Source: Brachionus plicatilis (Eukaryota > Rotifera > Eurotatoria > Ploima > Brachionidae). From it: DNA of 48,738 nt. The stretch lies in contig QEOQ01000431.1 of NCBI GenBank assembly GCA_010279815.1, positions 389,550-438,287 on the forward strand, in the 5' to 3' direction. Below are positions 11,845-23,141 of the stretch, piece by piece. How positions within the stretch are numbered: position 1 is the stretch's first letter; every line of letters starts with the position of its first letter. The notes beneath the pieces were generated by a model. That model saw only the letters and a list, made by a program, of their open reading frames with translations, was not told where the DNA came from and did not search any database. The translations under genes and the position numbers were made by a program.

Positions 11845-11881
11845 AGATGATATTTTCATTAAATGAATGAAAATATCATCT
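11845..11881. repeat. Perfect 16-bp hairpin
   Basis: AGATGATATTTTCATT and its exact complement are separated by AAATG. It is isolated in intergenic DNA and I assign no function. Confidence 0.7.
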
Positions 11882-12368
11882 TGAATTTATCAAAATTTAT
11901 TCCAATTTAATGTTGTACTGTAACTTCATAAAAAACTACTTTAAAATAAGGAATTAATTAAATGTTTAATATTAAATTATAAATTTTTTAGTATTAATTT
12001 CAATCTGTTTTAATAAATCTGTTTAGTTTTTTAAGAAAATATTTGAAAATATATTAAAATTGTATCAATAAGTAGAATACTTGATAATTGTTCCAACTGT
12101 TTTAATTTCATGTGAAATTTTGATTAGAATTAAATTAATCTTAGGGGGTCTTGTTCTAAATGAAAAAATAGAAATTTGTAAAATCATATTAAATTTGATT
12201 CAAAAGATATCGTGAAATAGTCAAATAATAGTTTTTAAAGATTTTAAGGACATTTAAGGCTTAAAAATAGAAGCTTGTTTTTTCCTTTTTCTTACACTGA
12301 TATCTCTAAATACGAATTCTACCCTAAAAAATACACTAAATATCACATGATTAATATTTTTGAATTTC

Positions 12369-13078
12369 GTCAGCAGTTGGTGCTAGAGTCTACTACCGAA
12401 AAAAAGTTGTATTATTTTAGGACACAACTAATGATTAGATACATTCTAATAGACGACTCTTATATTGATGGCTAAAACTTTTAGCTACAAAATAAAGCTG
12501 CATATTCAATAAATTGATTATTATTGGTTTCTACAAGAGCTATAGTCTGAAAAATGCCTTTTTTAGGGTCCTGAGTTAAGTCTTGATTCCCTTAACTTTT
12601 TCAGATTCGTAAACTTTCTCAAAAAAATCTACAAACTTATTAATTTTCAGTCGGCCTTTTTTTTTTCGGTTCTAGAATTATTGATTTTAACTGTAGCTAA
12701 AATTTGGCATTGTGAATTTTGGAACATAGAACAAAAACAAAAATTTTAAAAATTGAATAACTTTTTTACTATGAGTCTAAAAATTGTTCTGCATAATGTA
12801 TCAGCTGATAAAAACTTTGTAACACTCAAATTAAGTCTCTGCAAAAACTCTGCAAGTCTGCAAAGCATAAATGTATTAGAAAATTATTAAAATTAAATTG
12901 CAGAGTTATTGAAGAGACTAAATTTAGGGTAGCACAAAGTTTGTATCAGCTGATACATTTTGACAATTTTTAGATTCATAGTGAGTTGTCTATTAAAAAG
13001 TATCTGCATTATTTGAGTCGTGAAATAATACACCTTTTTTCGGAATAAAACTTTCAGACTCTGACACCAACTGATGAT
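12369..13078. mobile_element. Foldback element with long imperfect inverted repeats
   Basis: Inner arms 12768-12854 and 12899-12983 are inverted copies (TCTAAAAATTG, GTATCAGCTGATA, ACTTTGT, AGTCTCT). Outer arms at about 12369-12465 and 12985-13078 also match inverted (CAGTTGGTG, AGAGTCT, CCGAAAAAA, GTATTATTT). The left side carries about 300 extra bases between outer and inner arms. An AUG-led 66-codon frame over the left arm is probably fortuitous. No transposase is present. Confidence 0.68.
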
Positions 13079-13079
13079 G

Positions 13080-16000
13080 AAATCTAAATGATAAAATTAT
13101 CTAATAAAAATAAAGAGAGTGATCTGAAGAAGACAGGAAAAAATACTTTACTATGGGTTCGTGATCGAAGCTAGAAAGGCGCTCAAAAAATTTAATTTGG
13201 ACCTTGTAATATTCTTAAAATTAATATGCCACTGTTTAACTAAATTTTTCTATCTGTAAAATTCTTTAAATATTTTGCATATCAACTTTTTATAACCCGT
13301 TCATTCAGTCAATACCGTATTAACTGTTACAGTTAAAAAATAGCACAAAAACGCTTAACTTTTTTTTTTAAGAAATCTCAAAAAAATTTATAAAAAATAT
13401 GATTTAATTTATTTGAAATTTTTTTTGTATTAAATTTTAGCCTTTGACTAGTAGTTAAAGTCATGGATAAATAAAATCTTGAAAATCTAATCAATCATAA
13501 GTATTGCTTGCTTTAAAAATTGATTTATGACAAAATATGCATTTGAAACAGCGACTGGAAAGAATTTAAGAGAATTAAAAATCAAAATATGGATGGCTTG
13601 GACTGCTTAAACTGATTTTTTTTAGAAAATTAGTTTTTGGATTAACTAAGCTTTAAATAAAAAATTAAAAGTTATTTAGTTTTAAATTTTTTTCAAAATA
13701 TTTTCAAGTGTTAGATGTTATGGTTGTTATGGGTCATTCCTCCGAAGTTAATCAAAAAAACTAAAAAAAAGCCCCGAAAAGCTTATTTTTTTTTCAAAGT
13801 TTGAATACATAAATAACCACTATTTTTAAAAACTATCAAAGTTCAAAACGGTGTAGCTAAATATATTTATCTTAACTTATAATAAAAAGTTTTACTAGCT
13901 TTCATATACGTAGATTACAAATCTATTATTGAAAATGATCGATTAAGATAATACTGTCATTTTTTTACACACGAAAATTTATGTGTCATGAAGCCTTCAA
14001 TTGAAAAAAATTAAAAAAGCTCTGCTACCGACTGATATCATTAAATGCTAAGCATCAGGTTCGCCTAGATCAAATCCCGCTATAAATCATAGACAAAAAA
14101 TAAAAATAATCTAATGAGAAAGCGTAACAATTATTTATATTAGAACTAAAATATTGAAAAGAAAATAATAATAAGTTGTATTTTTTAATATAGAAACAAT
14201 TTTGGTGTGCATTGTCATTCTTTCTATTATTCAAATTTTAAATAAATCATAAGCGTGTGGTTAAAATAAATGATTTTAGTGTTTTTTATTAAATTAAAAT
14301 CAAGGAATTTTTTTAATTTGAGCTAAATTTTTTAATAAATTAAAATAAAATCATTAAATTAAATTAAATTAAACTTTAAAAAGCAATTTATCTTCTAAAT
14401 AGTTTAAAATTCTTGATTAGAAGTCGTGAACCGGTATTGTTTCTTTTTTCGAGCAAATTAGATTAGTCTTTATATCTAGCGTGACAGATCATTAAATCAA
14501 ATTGTCTTATTAACAGAATATATAATTAAATTTTTTAGAATAAGAAAAAAATCACAAATTTTAATTTTAATTATAGATCTATTAATGAAATAAATTTGAA
14601 GGTAATTTGATGATGGTAAAATTTCGCTATCGTTAAAAAGCAATTGGCAAATATCGAGTTTAAAATGATTGTCTAAATCTTAGTTCTCATATATTTATTA
14701 TTCTAAAATAAATTCAAAAAAATTACTAATTAAATTTTATGAATCATTTTTCTAAAATTTTTAATAAAATGATAAATAAACGTTTTAAACTTTTTTGTCA
14801 CTTTTTACGATCCATTCCTTTTTTTAATATTAAAAAAGTTCTTAAAAGAATTAGGATATATTAAAATTATTTGGACAAAAGCTCAAGATTAAATAAGATT
14901 TTATTTTTTTGTATCTTTTATTAATTTTGTGTATCACACGTCCGTGGGTTTATCTGTATTTTAATATTCTCTTAGCAGTACGCATGCCATCAAGGTAAAT
15001 TAACAGATTAAAAGTGATAAAATTATTTTATTTTAAAAATGGGCTATAGCTAAAATTTTAGATTATTTTTTATAATATTTTTTCGATTTATTCTATTCCA
15101 TCATAATTTTAACTAAGGCATGCTAAGTTATTTATGTTTGAATTTCTTTATTTTGGAGCAGGTATTCTCTGTTAGACACAAAAGAATTATAATAAATCAA
15201 AATAACTAAACCTTTTTAATCGAATACCATCTAGAACAACAAATCATATTTTCAGGTAAGTTAATTCGGCAGAATATCGCTCCAGGTCAGTTTTAACTTT
15301 CAAAAGTCAACATAATCAAGTGGTCAAATTTAAACAAAAATCAAAACAAAAATTTCCAAATAATACAACTTTAAATTATTCAGATGCTAGCTTATGAAAA
15401 AAAGAAACCGTACTATAAAGAGATAAATTTTTAGTAAATCATTGACATTTTAGTTAAAAATTATTTTATTAAAACCATCAATTGTTGCGTTTAATTGTCT
15501 CAAATACTTTTAAATAATCTTTCTGAAAGCTTACAAGCTAAAATGTATTGATTTTTATTGTCTAGAGTTATTTCTAAAGGCAATTTAAATTATTTTGAAA
15601 TAAAGGGCTAAGAAAATATTTAAAATTTTCTAATCAAATTAACGTATAAATCAGATTAAATAAAAATACCAAAAAAAATAGTTACTTATTTTCACAAAAG
15701 AATGCTATTTTTTAATGAATAAGCTCGGATTAGATAATTTAAGATTAAAATTTGATTTGAAAAAATTTAAAGCGTCTAATTATTGCTCATTTTTTGTCAA
15801 ATTTGATATAAAAAATAGGCATTGAGGTGGTTAAGTTGCAACTCGAAATCTAGTTTGTTATGCAATTAAATGAAAAAAAAATTAAAAATTCTAAACAATT
15901 TTTATTAAAATTTATTCTTGTACTTAGACTTCGTCATTGAATTATACCTAATCTGGCATTTCTCATTCAAAAGATTATATTAAAAATAATAATGAGAAAA

Positions 16001-16340
16001 TTTACTAAAAAGGTCTTGTTATTTATAAATGAAAAAAAAGACTAACGAGCATTTATTGTCATACCCTCCTTCATTTCTCGATTAATTTTATCATTAACAT
16101 TAATAAAGCGTTCGAAATACAAGCCTTAGAAAAAGTTTGCCAAGCGCTCACATAGTCTAAAGAAAAATTTTCATATTTCAAAATTATGCTCAATTTTTGC
16201 ATCAAATTTATTCAAAATTTTGTTTTTTATTTGGTTTTTAAAAGAGTGTTTTATCAATTACTAATATTTTTTTTGTCAATTTGATAGATATATGCTTCCA
16301 TTTGGCAATTGATTTTAAATTAATTAAAATTTAAATTACA
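13080..16340. other. A+T-rich intergenic stretch
   Basis: No gene, RNA or well-defined repeat could be supported here. Scattered A/T runs and short open frames only. Confidence 0.45.
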
Positions 16341-18357
16341 ATGGAAATCAATGAAGAAGGTAATTTTTTTTTAATTTAAAATTTTAATTCTTTAATTTAA
16401 AATAAAAATGAAACCAAATTATTTTTTTCTAGATGTTAAAATTGACAAGTTGACCTTGGACCAGAATATTTTGGAATCTGCCATTGATAAAAATGACATT
16501 CCGGATCTCGAGTATGACGAAGAAATATCACCACTTGTGGCAGATGGTAATTAACTTATTTATTTAATTGATTTCATGTTGTTCTAAATGTTCATATACC
16601 GATTAAGTAGTCGAAAACGATTTATTGTCATTATTAGGTAATAAAAAAATGAATTCACCGCTTTTTTAAAATAGTTTCACCCTTGGTACTAATTCTAGGT
16701 TTAGGCTTTAAACCTTCACTTGTTTGCTTTTAGACTAACAATTCCAAATAAATAGGATATTTTAATTTTTATTTTAAAAAAAGAATCTAAAATTGGTAAT
16801 AGTCACTTGACATCGGACAATTTAATTGATGAAGATTATGAGGCCGAACTGGGCGCTCATGTTTCATTTAGTCCAAGTTTAATCGATGCAGAGAGCGAAA
16901 AAAAAGTAAATGATCTAAAAGAACGCATTGATCGATACGGTATTGTAAATGTTTGTGGAACTGATTTATCTGGACGTCCAATTATTGTCCTGTCAGCAGT
17001 AAACTTGCCAAATGCAGATCAAATTAGTCAAGAAAAAGAATTTTTTCACAGTCATCAACATTTTTTCGATGTTTTATTAGAGTAATTTTTTTTTAAAAAT
17101 TACTAATTAAATTTTATTTTTATTTTTTTCAGAGTTTTGTGTGGAATTTTAGAAAACTATGTCGAATCCGAGTATACACTTGTGTATTTTCACTATGGTC
17201 TTAAAAGTTCCAGTCAACCACCTTTTAACTGGTTGACTAAAGTTTACAAAATGCTTGATAGAAAGTGAGCCGAAAATTTTGTAATTTCAGGTTAGATTAA
17301 TTTTTTTAAGGTTCAAGAAAAATTTAAAGGCTTTGTATGTTGTCCATCCATCAGTGTTATTCAAAGTTTTATGGCAAGTTATACGACCACTTATAAGTTC
17401 CAAATTTAACAAAAAAGTCACATATTGCAGCACTCTGGCCGAATTGGGGGCTCACATTGATTTAAACATTCTAAAAATACATCCTGAAATTAGAATGTAA
17501 ACTTAATCTCTGAATACAATGAGAATGATAAATCAATTTTTTTTAGACATGACGCATCTTTAAAACCAAGAAAGTCAAGTGTGTCGATTGAACAAGTTCA
17601 ATTCGGACCATTTCAGCAATTTAAAGTTTCTTTGCAAAAGTAATAATTTCCTTTAAATAAAGAATTATTTTCTATTTGTTTATTTAGAATTGCCGATGAA
17701 AACAAAGGAGACCCGATACCTTTATGCTTAAAAGAAGGATTCATTTTTTTAAGAAAAAGTAAACTTATAATTTTAGTTTCTAATAAAAATTTAACAATTC
17801 TTCCAAGACATAGACGAAGAGGGCATTTTTCGAAAGTCCGGAAGCTATGAAAGGATAAAAGAGATTCAAAACTTATACAACTATGGTCAACCGGTGGCAT
17901 ACCATACCTATGAATATCATGTAGCTGCGTCTGTAATCAAGGCTTTTGTTAGGGAACTGCCCGAGTCACTCTTAACAGATACAATTTTTAGTGAGATGAT
18001 GTCCTTACAAGGTAATTAAGATATGTGAACATTTTTTACATATTAAAATTATTAATACAAATTTGTATTAAAGCTTTGGATATAGTTGACAAAGTTGAGG
18101 TTGCGAGAGATCTATTGAATGCTAAATTACCACCTTTGAACTACAAGGTTCTTAATTATTTAATTTCGTTTTTAAATGAGGTTGCTCAGCATTCGGCAAA
18201 AAATAAAATGGACGCAAGAAATTTATCATACGTTTTTGGACCAAATTTTTTGCGCACATCAAATGATCCTGAATTTGGTCTCGTCAATATTGAGAAAATT
18301 AACAATTTTGTCGAATTGTTGATAAAATATCATTCCGATATTTTTAGCAAAGATTAA
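16341..18357 (+). CDS. ARHGAP1: Rho GTPase-activating protein, p50RhoGAP type (CRAL-TRIO + RhoGAP)
   Basis: Nine exons: 16341-16359, 16433-16546, 16784-17081, 17133-17264, 17311-17496, 17547-17639, 17688-17758, 17808-18011 and 18074-18357. Phases agree throughout and give 466 residues (human ARHGAP1 has 439). Residues about 85-245 form a CRAL-TRIO/BCH lipid-binding domain (RPIIVLSAVNLP, YVESEYTLVYFHYGL, ALYVVHPSVLFK). Residues about 265-466 form the RhoGAP domain, with arginine finger R313 in EEGIFRKSG, then FVRELPESLL and NLSYVFGPNFL. It should stimulate GTP hydrolysis by Rho-family GTPases, mainly Cdc42/Rho, at membranes. The proline-rich SH3-binding linker of vertebrate ARHGAP1 is not evident. 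The least certain junction is the acceptor at 16783. Confidence 0.92.
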
Positions 18358-18496
18358 ATGCCAAGCAGATAATTTGACATACATATTTTGTTCAAATTAG
18401 GTTATTCTAGTTAATTCTGGTGTATAGAAAAATTTGAATTTTTTTTTAAACTAATTTTCATATTTTAGATATATTATGTATCGACTTATTTTAACT

Positions 18497-18887
18497 TTTT
18501 TGTTTAAATTATTTTATTGTGGATTTTTTGAAAAATAAAAAAGTCAAAAAAATAATCTTCCCTAGCTAAATTTTATTAATTAAATACAATTTAAAAAATC
18601 GAAAAGAAATTTAAAAAATCATATTTTTAAAAAGTCAGATCATCAATCTGAACCACACGATAATGATTTGGATTTGGATTTGGATATTAAGATCATGAGA
18701 TGGTTACTCCAGCAGGGTATACATTTATTAGGCAATAACACCTTAAATTTTCCACATGTACATAGATATGATGCTGCTATGTGAACCATGTTACAGCAAA
18801 AAATATGACACCTCGAATTTTGTTTGATAATCAATTACTTTGTTTTCAATTTTGCTGAGTATTTTTGAAGTAAAATTTTAAATTTTC
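18497..18887 (+). repeat. 0.4-kb duplicated segment, copy 1
   Basis: It starts in the 3' flank of the RhoGAP gene and matches 19876-20277 with scattered substitutions and a small indel. A 63-codon minus-strand frame (18643-18834) is open in both copies. Its differences are mostly amino-acid-changing, so I do not call it a gene. Similarity stops abruptly at 18887, where the palindromic cluster begins. Confidence 0.85.
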
Positions 18888-18892
18888 GGGTC

Positions 18893-19120
18893 TTGCCTGT
18901 TATGTGACCAGTTGGTCACATATTATGTGACCAGTGACTTTATGTCGATTTGGTGACCAGGTATTTTTTCTGACTGGTCACATATTCACTGGTCACCTAA
19001 TATGTGATCAGGCAATATTATTATTAAAATGAAGAATTTTTTTTAAAATTTTATTATTTAAGTGGCCAGTTATTAAATTTATGTGACCAGTTTTTTTATT
19101 TACGTGACCAATTTATATAT
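18893..19120. repeat. Cluster of GTGACCAG / CTGGTCAC repeats
   Basis: TATGTGACCAG occurs repeatedly in direct and inverted orientation, including the palindrome TGTGACCAGTTGGTCACA. The block 18893-19015 is itself an imperfect inverted repeat with TTGCCTG at the left and CAGGCAA at the right. Further direct units lie at about 19065-19112. It resembles a foldback insertion at the edge of the duplication. Confidence 0.65.
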
Positions 19121-19144
19121 TATTTTAAAATTATAAAAATTCAA

Positions 19145-19392
19145 TAAAAAAAATTATTTATGCATTTTTGCGATAAGTTGCTTTACACCACGCTCATTTT
19201 TTCATTAATTTCCCACACTCCGGGCAAGTTATTGGGTTTTTATGTTTGCTAAGAACTTTTTTTATAGCAAGGTAAATTGCATCAGAAAATTTTTTTTTTG
19301 TTGAATTTAAACTAAGCTTTCAAATGGCCACACCAACCTCTTCAAAATCTGATTCACAATTTTCTTCATGATCTGAATCGGTGCCATTTGCC
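19145..19392 (-). pseudogene. Unrecognised decayed ORF next to the gap
   Basis: Reading out of the gap on the minus strand gives an acidic stretch (GTDSDHEENCESDFEEVGVA), a stop, then SDAIYLAIKKVLSKHKNP followed by ITCPECGKLMKK. The latter carries a CPEC zinc-knuckle-like pair. The composition suggests a mobile-element protein, but no family is recognised. It is broken by stops. Confidence 0.35.
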
Positions 19393-19875
19393 NNNNNNNN
19401 NNNNNNNNNNNNNNNNNNNNNNNNNNNNNNNNNNNNNNNNNNNNNNNNNNNNNNNNNNNNNNNNNNNNNNNNNNNNNNNNNNNNNNNNNNNNNNNNNNNN
19501 NNNNNNNNNNNNNNNNNNNNNNNNNNNNNNNNNNNNNNNNNNNNNNNNNNNNNNNNNNNNNNNNNNNNNNNNNNNNNNNNNNNNNNNNNNNNNNNNNNNN
19601 NNNNNNNNNNNNNNNNNNNNNNNNNNNNNNNNNNNNNNNNNNNNNNNNNNNNNNNNNNNNNNNNNNNNNNNNNNNNNNNNNNNNNNNNNNNNNNNNNNNN
19701 NNNNNNNNNNNNNNNNNNNNNNNNNNNNNNNNNNNNNNNNNNNNNNNNNNNNNNNNNNNNNNNNNNNNNNNNNNNNNNNNNNNNNNNNNNNNNNNNNNNN
19801 NNNNNNNNNNNNNNNNNNNNNNNNNNNNNNNNNNNNNNNNNNNNNNNNNNNNNNNNNNNNNNNNNNNNNNNNNNN
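19393..19875. other. Assembly gap (N run)
   Basis: 483 undetermined bases lie between the two copies of the duplicated segment. The true distance and content are unknown. Confidence 0.99.
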
Positions 19876-20277
19876 AACTTTTTTGTTTAAATTATTTTAT
19901 TGTGGATTTTTTGAAAAATAAAAAAATAAAAAGTCAAAAAAATAATCTTCCCTAGCTAAATTTTATTAATTAAATACAATTTAAGTGATCGAAAAGACAT
20001 TTCAAAAATCATATTTTTAAAAAGTCTGATCATCAATCTGAACCACACGAAAATGATTTGGATTTTAATTTTGATATTAAGATCATGACATGGTTACTCC
20101 AGCAGCGTAAACATTTATTTGGCAATAACACCTTAAATTTTCCACATGTAGATAGATATGATGCTGCTGTGTGAACCATGTTACAGCAAAAAATATGACA
20201 CCTCGAATTTTGTTTGATAATCAATTACTTTGTTTTCAATTTTGCTGAGTATTTTTGAAGTAAAATTTTAAATTTTC
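19876..20277 (+). repeat. 0.4-kb duplicated segment, copy 2
   Basis: Partner of 18497-18887. Its left limit is the gap, so the duplication may extend into RhoGAP 3' sequence that is not visible. Confidence 0.85.
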
Positions 20278-22172
20278 ATACACAAAATTAATAAAAAGCT
20301 TTTAGTTTTTTAGCTTTTTAAAATAAAAAATTTAATAGTAAAAACTCTAAATTAGAACTCCAAGTCATTTTTTAACATTTGAATAATAAAATGTTATGAT
20401 CATACCGCATTAACCGGATTTTTTTGTAGATTTACTTTATTAAACTGGTTAATTCAAAAAATGGTTAACTTGCATAATTTTTTGAGAAAAAAATTATCTT
20501 GAATTAAATTATAATGACAATCGATCGTGAAATTTTTCGATTAGTTAAAACTTGACAAATCATTAAGGCAGTTTAAGTTAATGATCATAATAGTTTTTAA
20601 GTATTTTTTTAATTTTTGATCGGAATAGGTAAACTTAAAAATAAGAAAATAATAATTTAATAATTCAAAGTAAAACTTAATTTTTTTTGTATCGGCAAAT
20701 TTCTGCAAAAAATTTGGTAATTATGCATAACATTTCGTTTTGAATTAACAATGTTTGCTTCAAAATATATATTTTTATCATTAAAAATTAAATAAAATTT
20801 TTTGATCATGGCAGGTAAAATTTGATCATTAATCTAAATTTCCATAAATTAATACATGTATAATTTAATTTTTAGTTCTCCTTATTGAAATTGTTTTAGA
20901 AATTCGTTTAAAAAAAACGAATTTCTTTTTTTGTTGGAATATTACTCAAAATATTAAAGCTTAATAACTGATGAATATTTCTTGAGATGTTCATGTTTTA
21001 GAATTGATTAGCATACCAATCATAAAACAAATATATGGATCGAAATAAAATATTAATTAATTTTAAAAAAACTTTTGAATAATTTTATTGAAAGTTTAGG
21101 ACATAAATAAATTAAATAATTTAAATTAGTAATTTAATAGCTAAATGGTTAGCCGCCAATAAATCAAAAATAAATCAAAAATCTTCCAAAGAATGGATAA
21201 CTAGCTTGATGAATAACTTTAATTTAGAATTTAGAAATTTTAAAGGTGTATAGTTCCCAAAATCATTAAGTGTAGTCAGACATATAAATTTCGAGTTCGA
21301 AAACCTCCGTCAAATTGTATCAATCTTAATGTTTTTTGTTTTAAATTAAAATTGATAAATTTCTATGCTATTCTTTGGAAAAATTTTGTCAATAAATTTA
21401 TATAATCTGAGTTTGAATTCCAAAAATATTAAAAATCAGAATATCTGAGACCACTTTTTATGATGTGGAACACTTAAGTTACAACCAAATTTTTATCTAA
21501 TTTTTTGTGGACACCAATGTGAACGTAATTAAATTGAGAATTGGTATGAGCTTTTTTAAGAGCTGTTCGATAGTTTTATTATCTAAATGGTTTTTTTCTT
21601 GGCAAAGAAAATTTTTGACAAAATATCATTTTTAAAATTTGATCAAAACATTTTAAATACGCAATTAAATTTTAATGCATTTTTTACAAATTACAATTCT
21701 TTTTCAAAATTAAGCTTTAAAAAGTTATTAAAATCTGTGATGAAATTTAATTACACATTTAAAAATAAAATTTGATTAAAAATTTTGCTTAGCCCTCTTT
21801 CTTGTTAATTTTTTATTATTTTTGTAATTACTTATTTTCAATTTACGCCAATACTTTTTATTAAGAAACAGAAGAAAAAAAAATAACACCACATTTCAAG
21901 TTCTAAAATAATATTAAATTGGAACAAAAATTAAATCGCGAAGAAATTATAATTTATTAAGTATTTATAAATGTAAATTTTACCGTAGAAAAAATAATTG
22001 CTTAAAATATTCTCGAATTATTGATTTTAGAATCATTATTTCAATATATATGCATGTATTTAAATACAATTTCTACATAAAAATTCAGCTCTACACTTCT
22101 TTTTTTTTCAAGCTCTAGACTATACATATTCAGCGTTTTTCTGAAGAATGAATTTTCCATTATTGCTCTAAC
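20278..22172. other. Intergenic stretch before the APP-like gene
   Basis: A+T-rich. It contains one small perfect hairpin near 20900 (AGAAATTCGTTT and its complement, 5-base loop). A 62-codon frame at 21587-21775 is Lys/Phe/Asn-rich and looks random. I see no gene. Confidence 0.45.
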
Positions 22173-23141
22173 ATGAGTGCTGCACTGATTTGGTTTTATC
22201 TTTTTCAAACAAGTTTTGTTCTGAGTCAAAATTATGTGACCTTTCTTGGTGACAAAAATCCAAATACAGACCACGATGCCTATGTGGTTCAAACAAACTG
22301 TTCGAATGCAATCACTTCTCTTTACTTTAACAATCAGATGAACAAATGGACATTTTCATCAGCAGACTCATGCCTCCATTCATTAAATGATATACTATCA
22401 TATTGCCAGCGAGTTTATCCAAAGCTAAACGTTATAAATATCCAATTGGTTTCTGAAAAGATTGGCTTCAAAATTTGTGACCCAACATCATGTTCAGTAG
22501 AGAATGGAGCTTTATTTAAATGTCTTTATGGAGCATTTAAATCCAAAACACAATTTCAAGTCCCTGTCGACTGTCAATTCGAACATTTGGCCAGAAAAAG
22601 TGAATGCAAGACTACAGAAAATTGGAAAAATTTGGCAAATCAAAAATGTCAATCTTTCAACAAAATTTTTAACGTCACAAACTATTCAATGATACAATGG
22701 TGCGATGCTTTTAAAGATGGCATCGAAACTTTCAATGGAATTGAATTTATTTGCTGTCCAAACAAATTTAAAAATGTTCGCATTGAGGACGAAAATATTG
22801 ACAGTCAGCAGTTTGTCACAAACTATTACTCTGATGATGTGGAGTTGTTGGATTCGAACAATCTTGTTTACAATGTTAAACTAATAGATAAACCAAAAAA
22901 AGATGAAAAATTCAAATTTTTAGGTTATGCAACAACATTTTTTCTCATTGGGTTTTTTATGACCGTTTTTGTTTTTATTTTTTATCGAATTTTTAAGAAA
23001 AACCGAAAAAGTGACATTTTGAGACAAAGACTTGGCCAACATATTGACAAGGATCAAGATTCTCAACTAAATCAGATGCAAATAAATGGTTATGAGAACC
23101 CAACATACAAATTTTTTGATGATCAAAATGGTTCTCTTTGA
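22173..23141 (+). CDS. Amyloid precursor protein family member lacking the E2 domain
   Basis: A single exon of 322 residues. A signal peptide (residues 1-18) precedes an E1 domain with exactly 12 cysteines (43, 67, 78, 102, 107, 117, 134, 145, 159, 177, 194, 195). Their spacing follows the APP growth-factor-like and copper-binding subdomains, with DILSYCQRVYPKL and GIEFICCP as landmarks. A juxtamembrane stretch of about 53 residues leads to one membrane segment (about 248-271) and a short cytoplasmic tail. The tail ends near GYENPTYKFF (306-315), the YENPTY motif that binds PTB adaptors such as Fe65 and X11. Family members normally have a large helical E2 domain between E1 and the membrane, and none is encoded here. 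The copper-site histidines of the family appear replaced (CKTTENWK). Role inferred: neuronal adhesion or signalling receptor. Confidence 0.9.
   Translation: MSAALIWFYLFQTSFVLSQNYVTFLGDKNPNTDHDAYVVQTNCSNAITSLYFNNQMNKWTFSSADSCLHSLNDILSYCQRVYPKLNVINIQLVSEKIGFKICDPTSCSVENGALFKCLYGAFKSKTQFQVPVDCQFEHLARKSECKTTENWKNLANQKCQSFNKIFNVTNYSMIQWCDAFKDGIETFNGIEFICCPNKFKNVRIEDENIDSQQFVTNYYSDDVELLDSNNLVYNVKLIDKPKKDEKFKFLGYATTFFLIGFFMTVFVFIFYRIFKKNRKSDILRQRLGQHIDKDQDSQLNQMQINGYENPTYKFFDDQNGSL

Noticed and set aside
12275..12475. 66-codon frame MFFPFSYTD...
   Set aside because: It lies across the left arm of the foldback element, has no homology I recognise and ends within repeat sequence.
14010..14095. tRNA-like look (TCGGTAGCAGAGC on the minus strand, GATCAAATCCCGC on the plus)
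   Set aside because: The pieces lie on opposite strands or with wrong spacing, and no cloverleaf can be drawn.
18643..18834. 63-codon minus-strand frame preserved in both duplicated segments
   Set aside because: Differences between copies are mostly amino-acid-changing, there is no recognised domain, and the frame is explained by the duplication itself.
22041..22292. Minus-strand frame overlapping the APP-like start
   Set aside because: Antisense to the signal-peptide region and without recognisable features.
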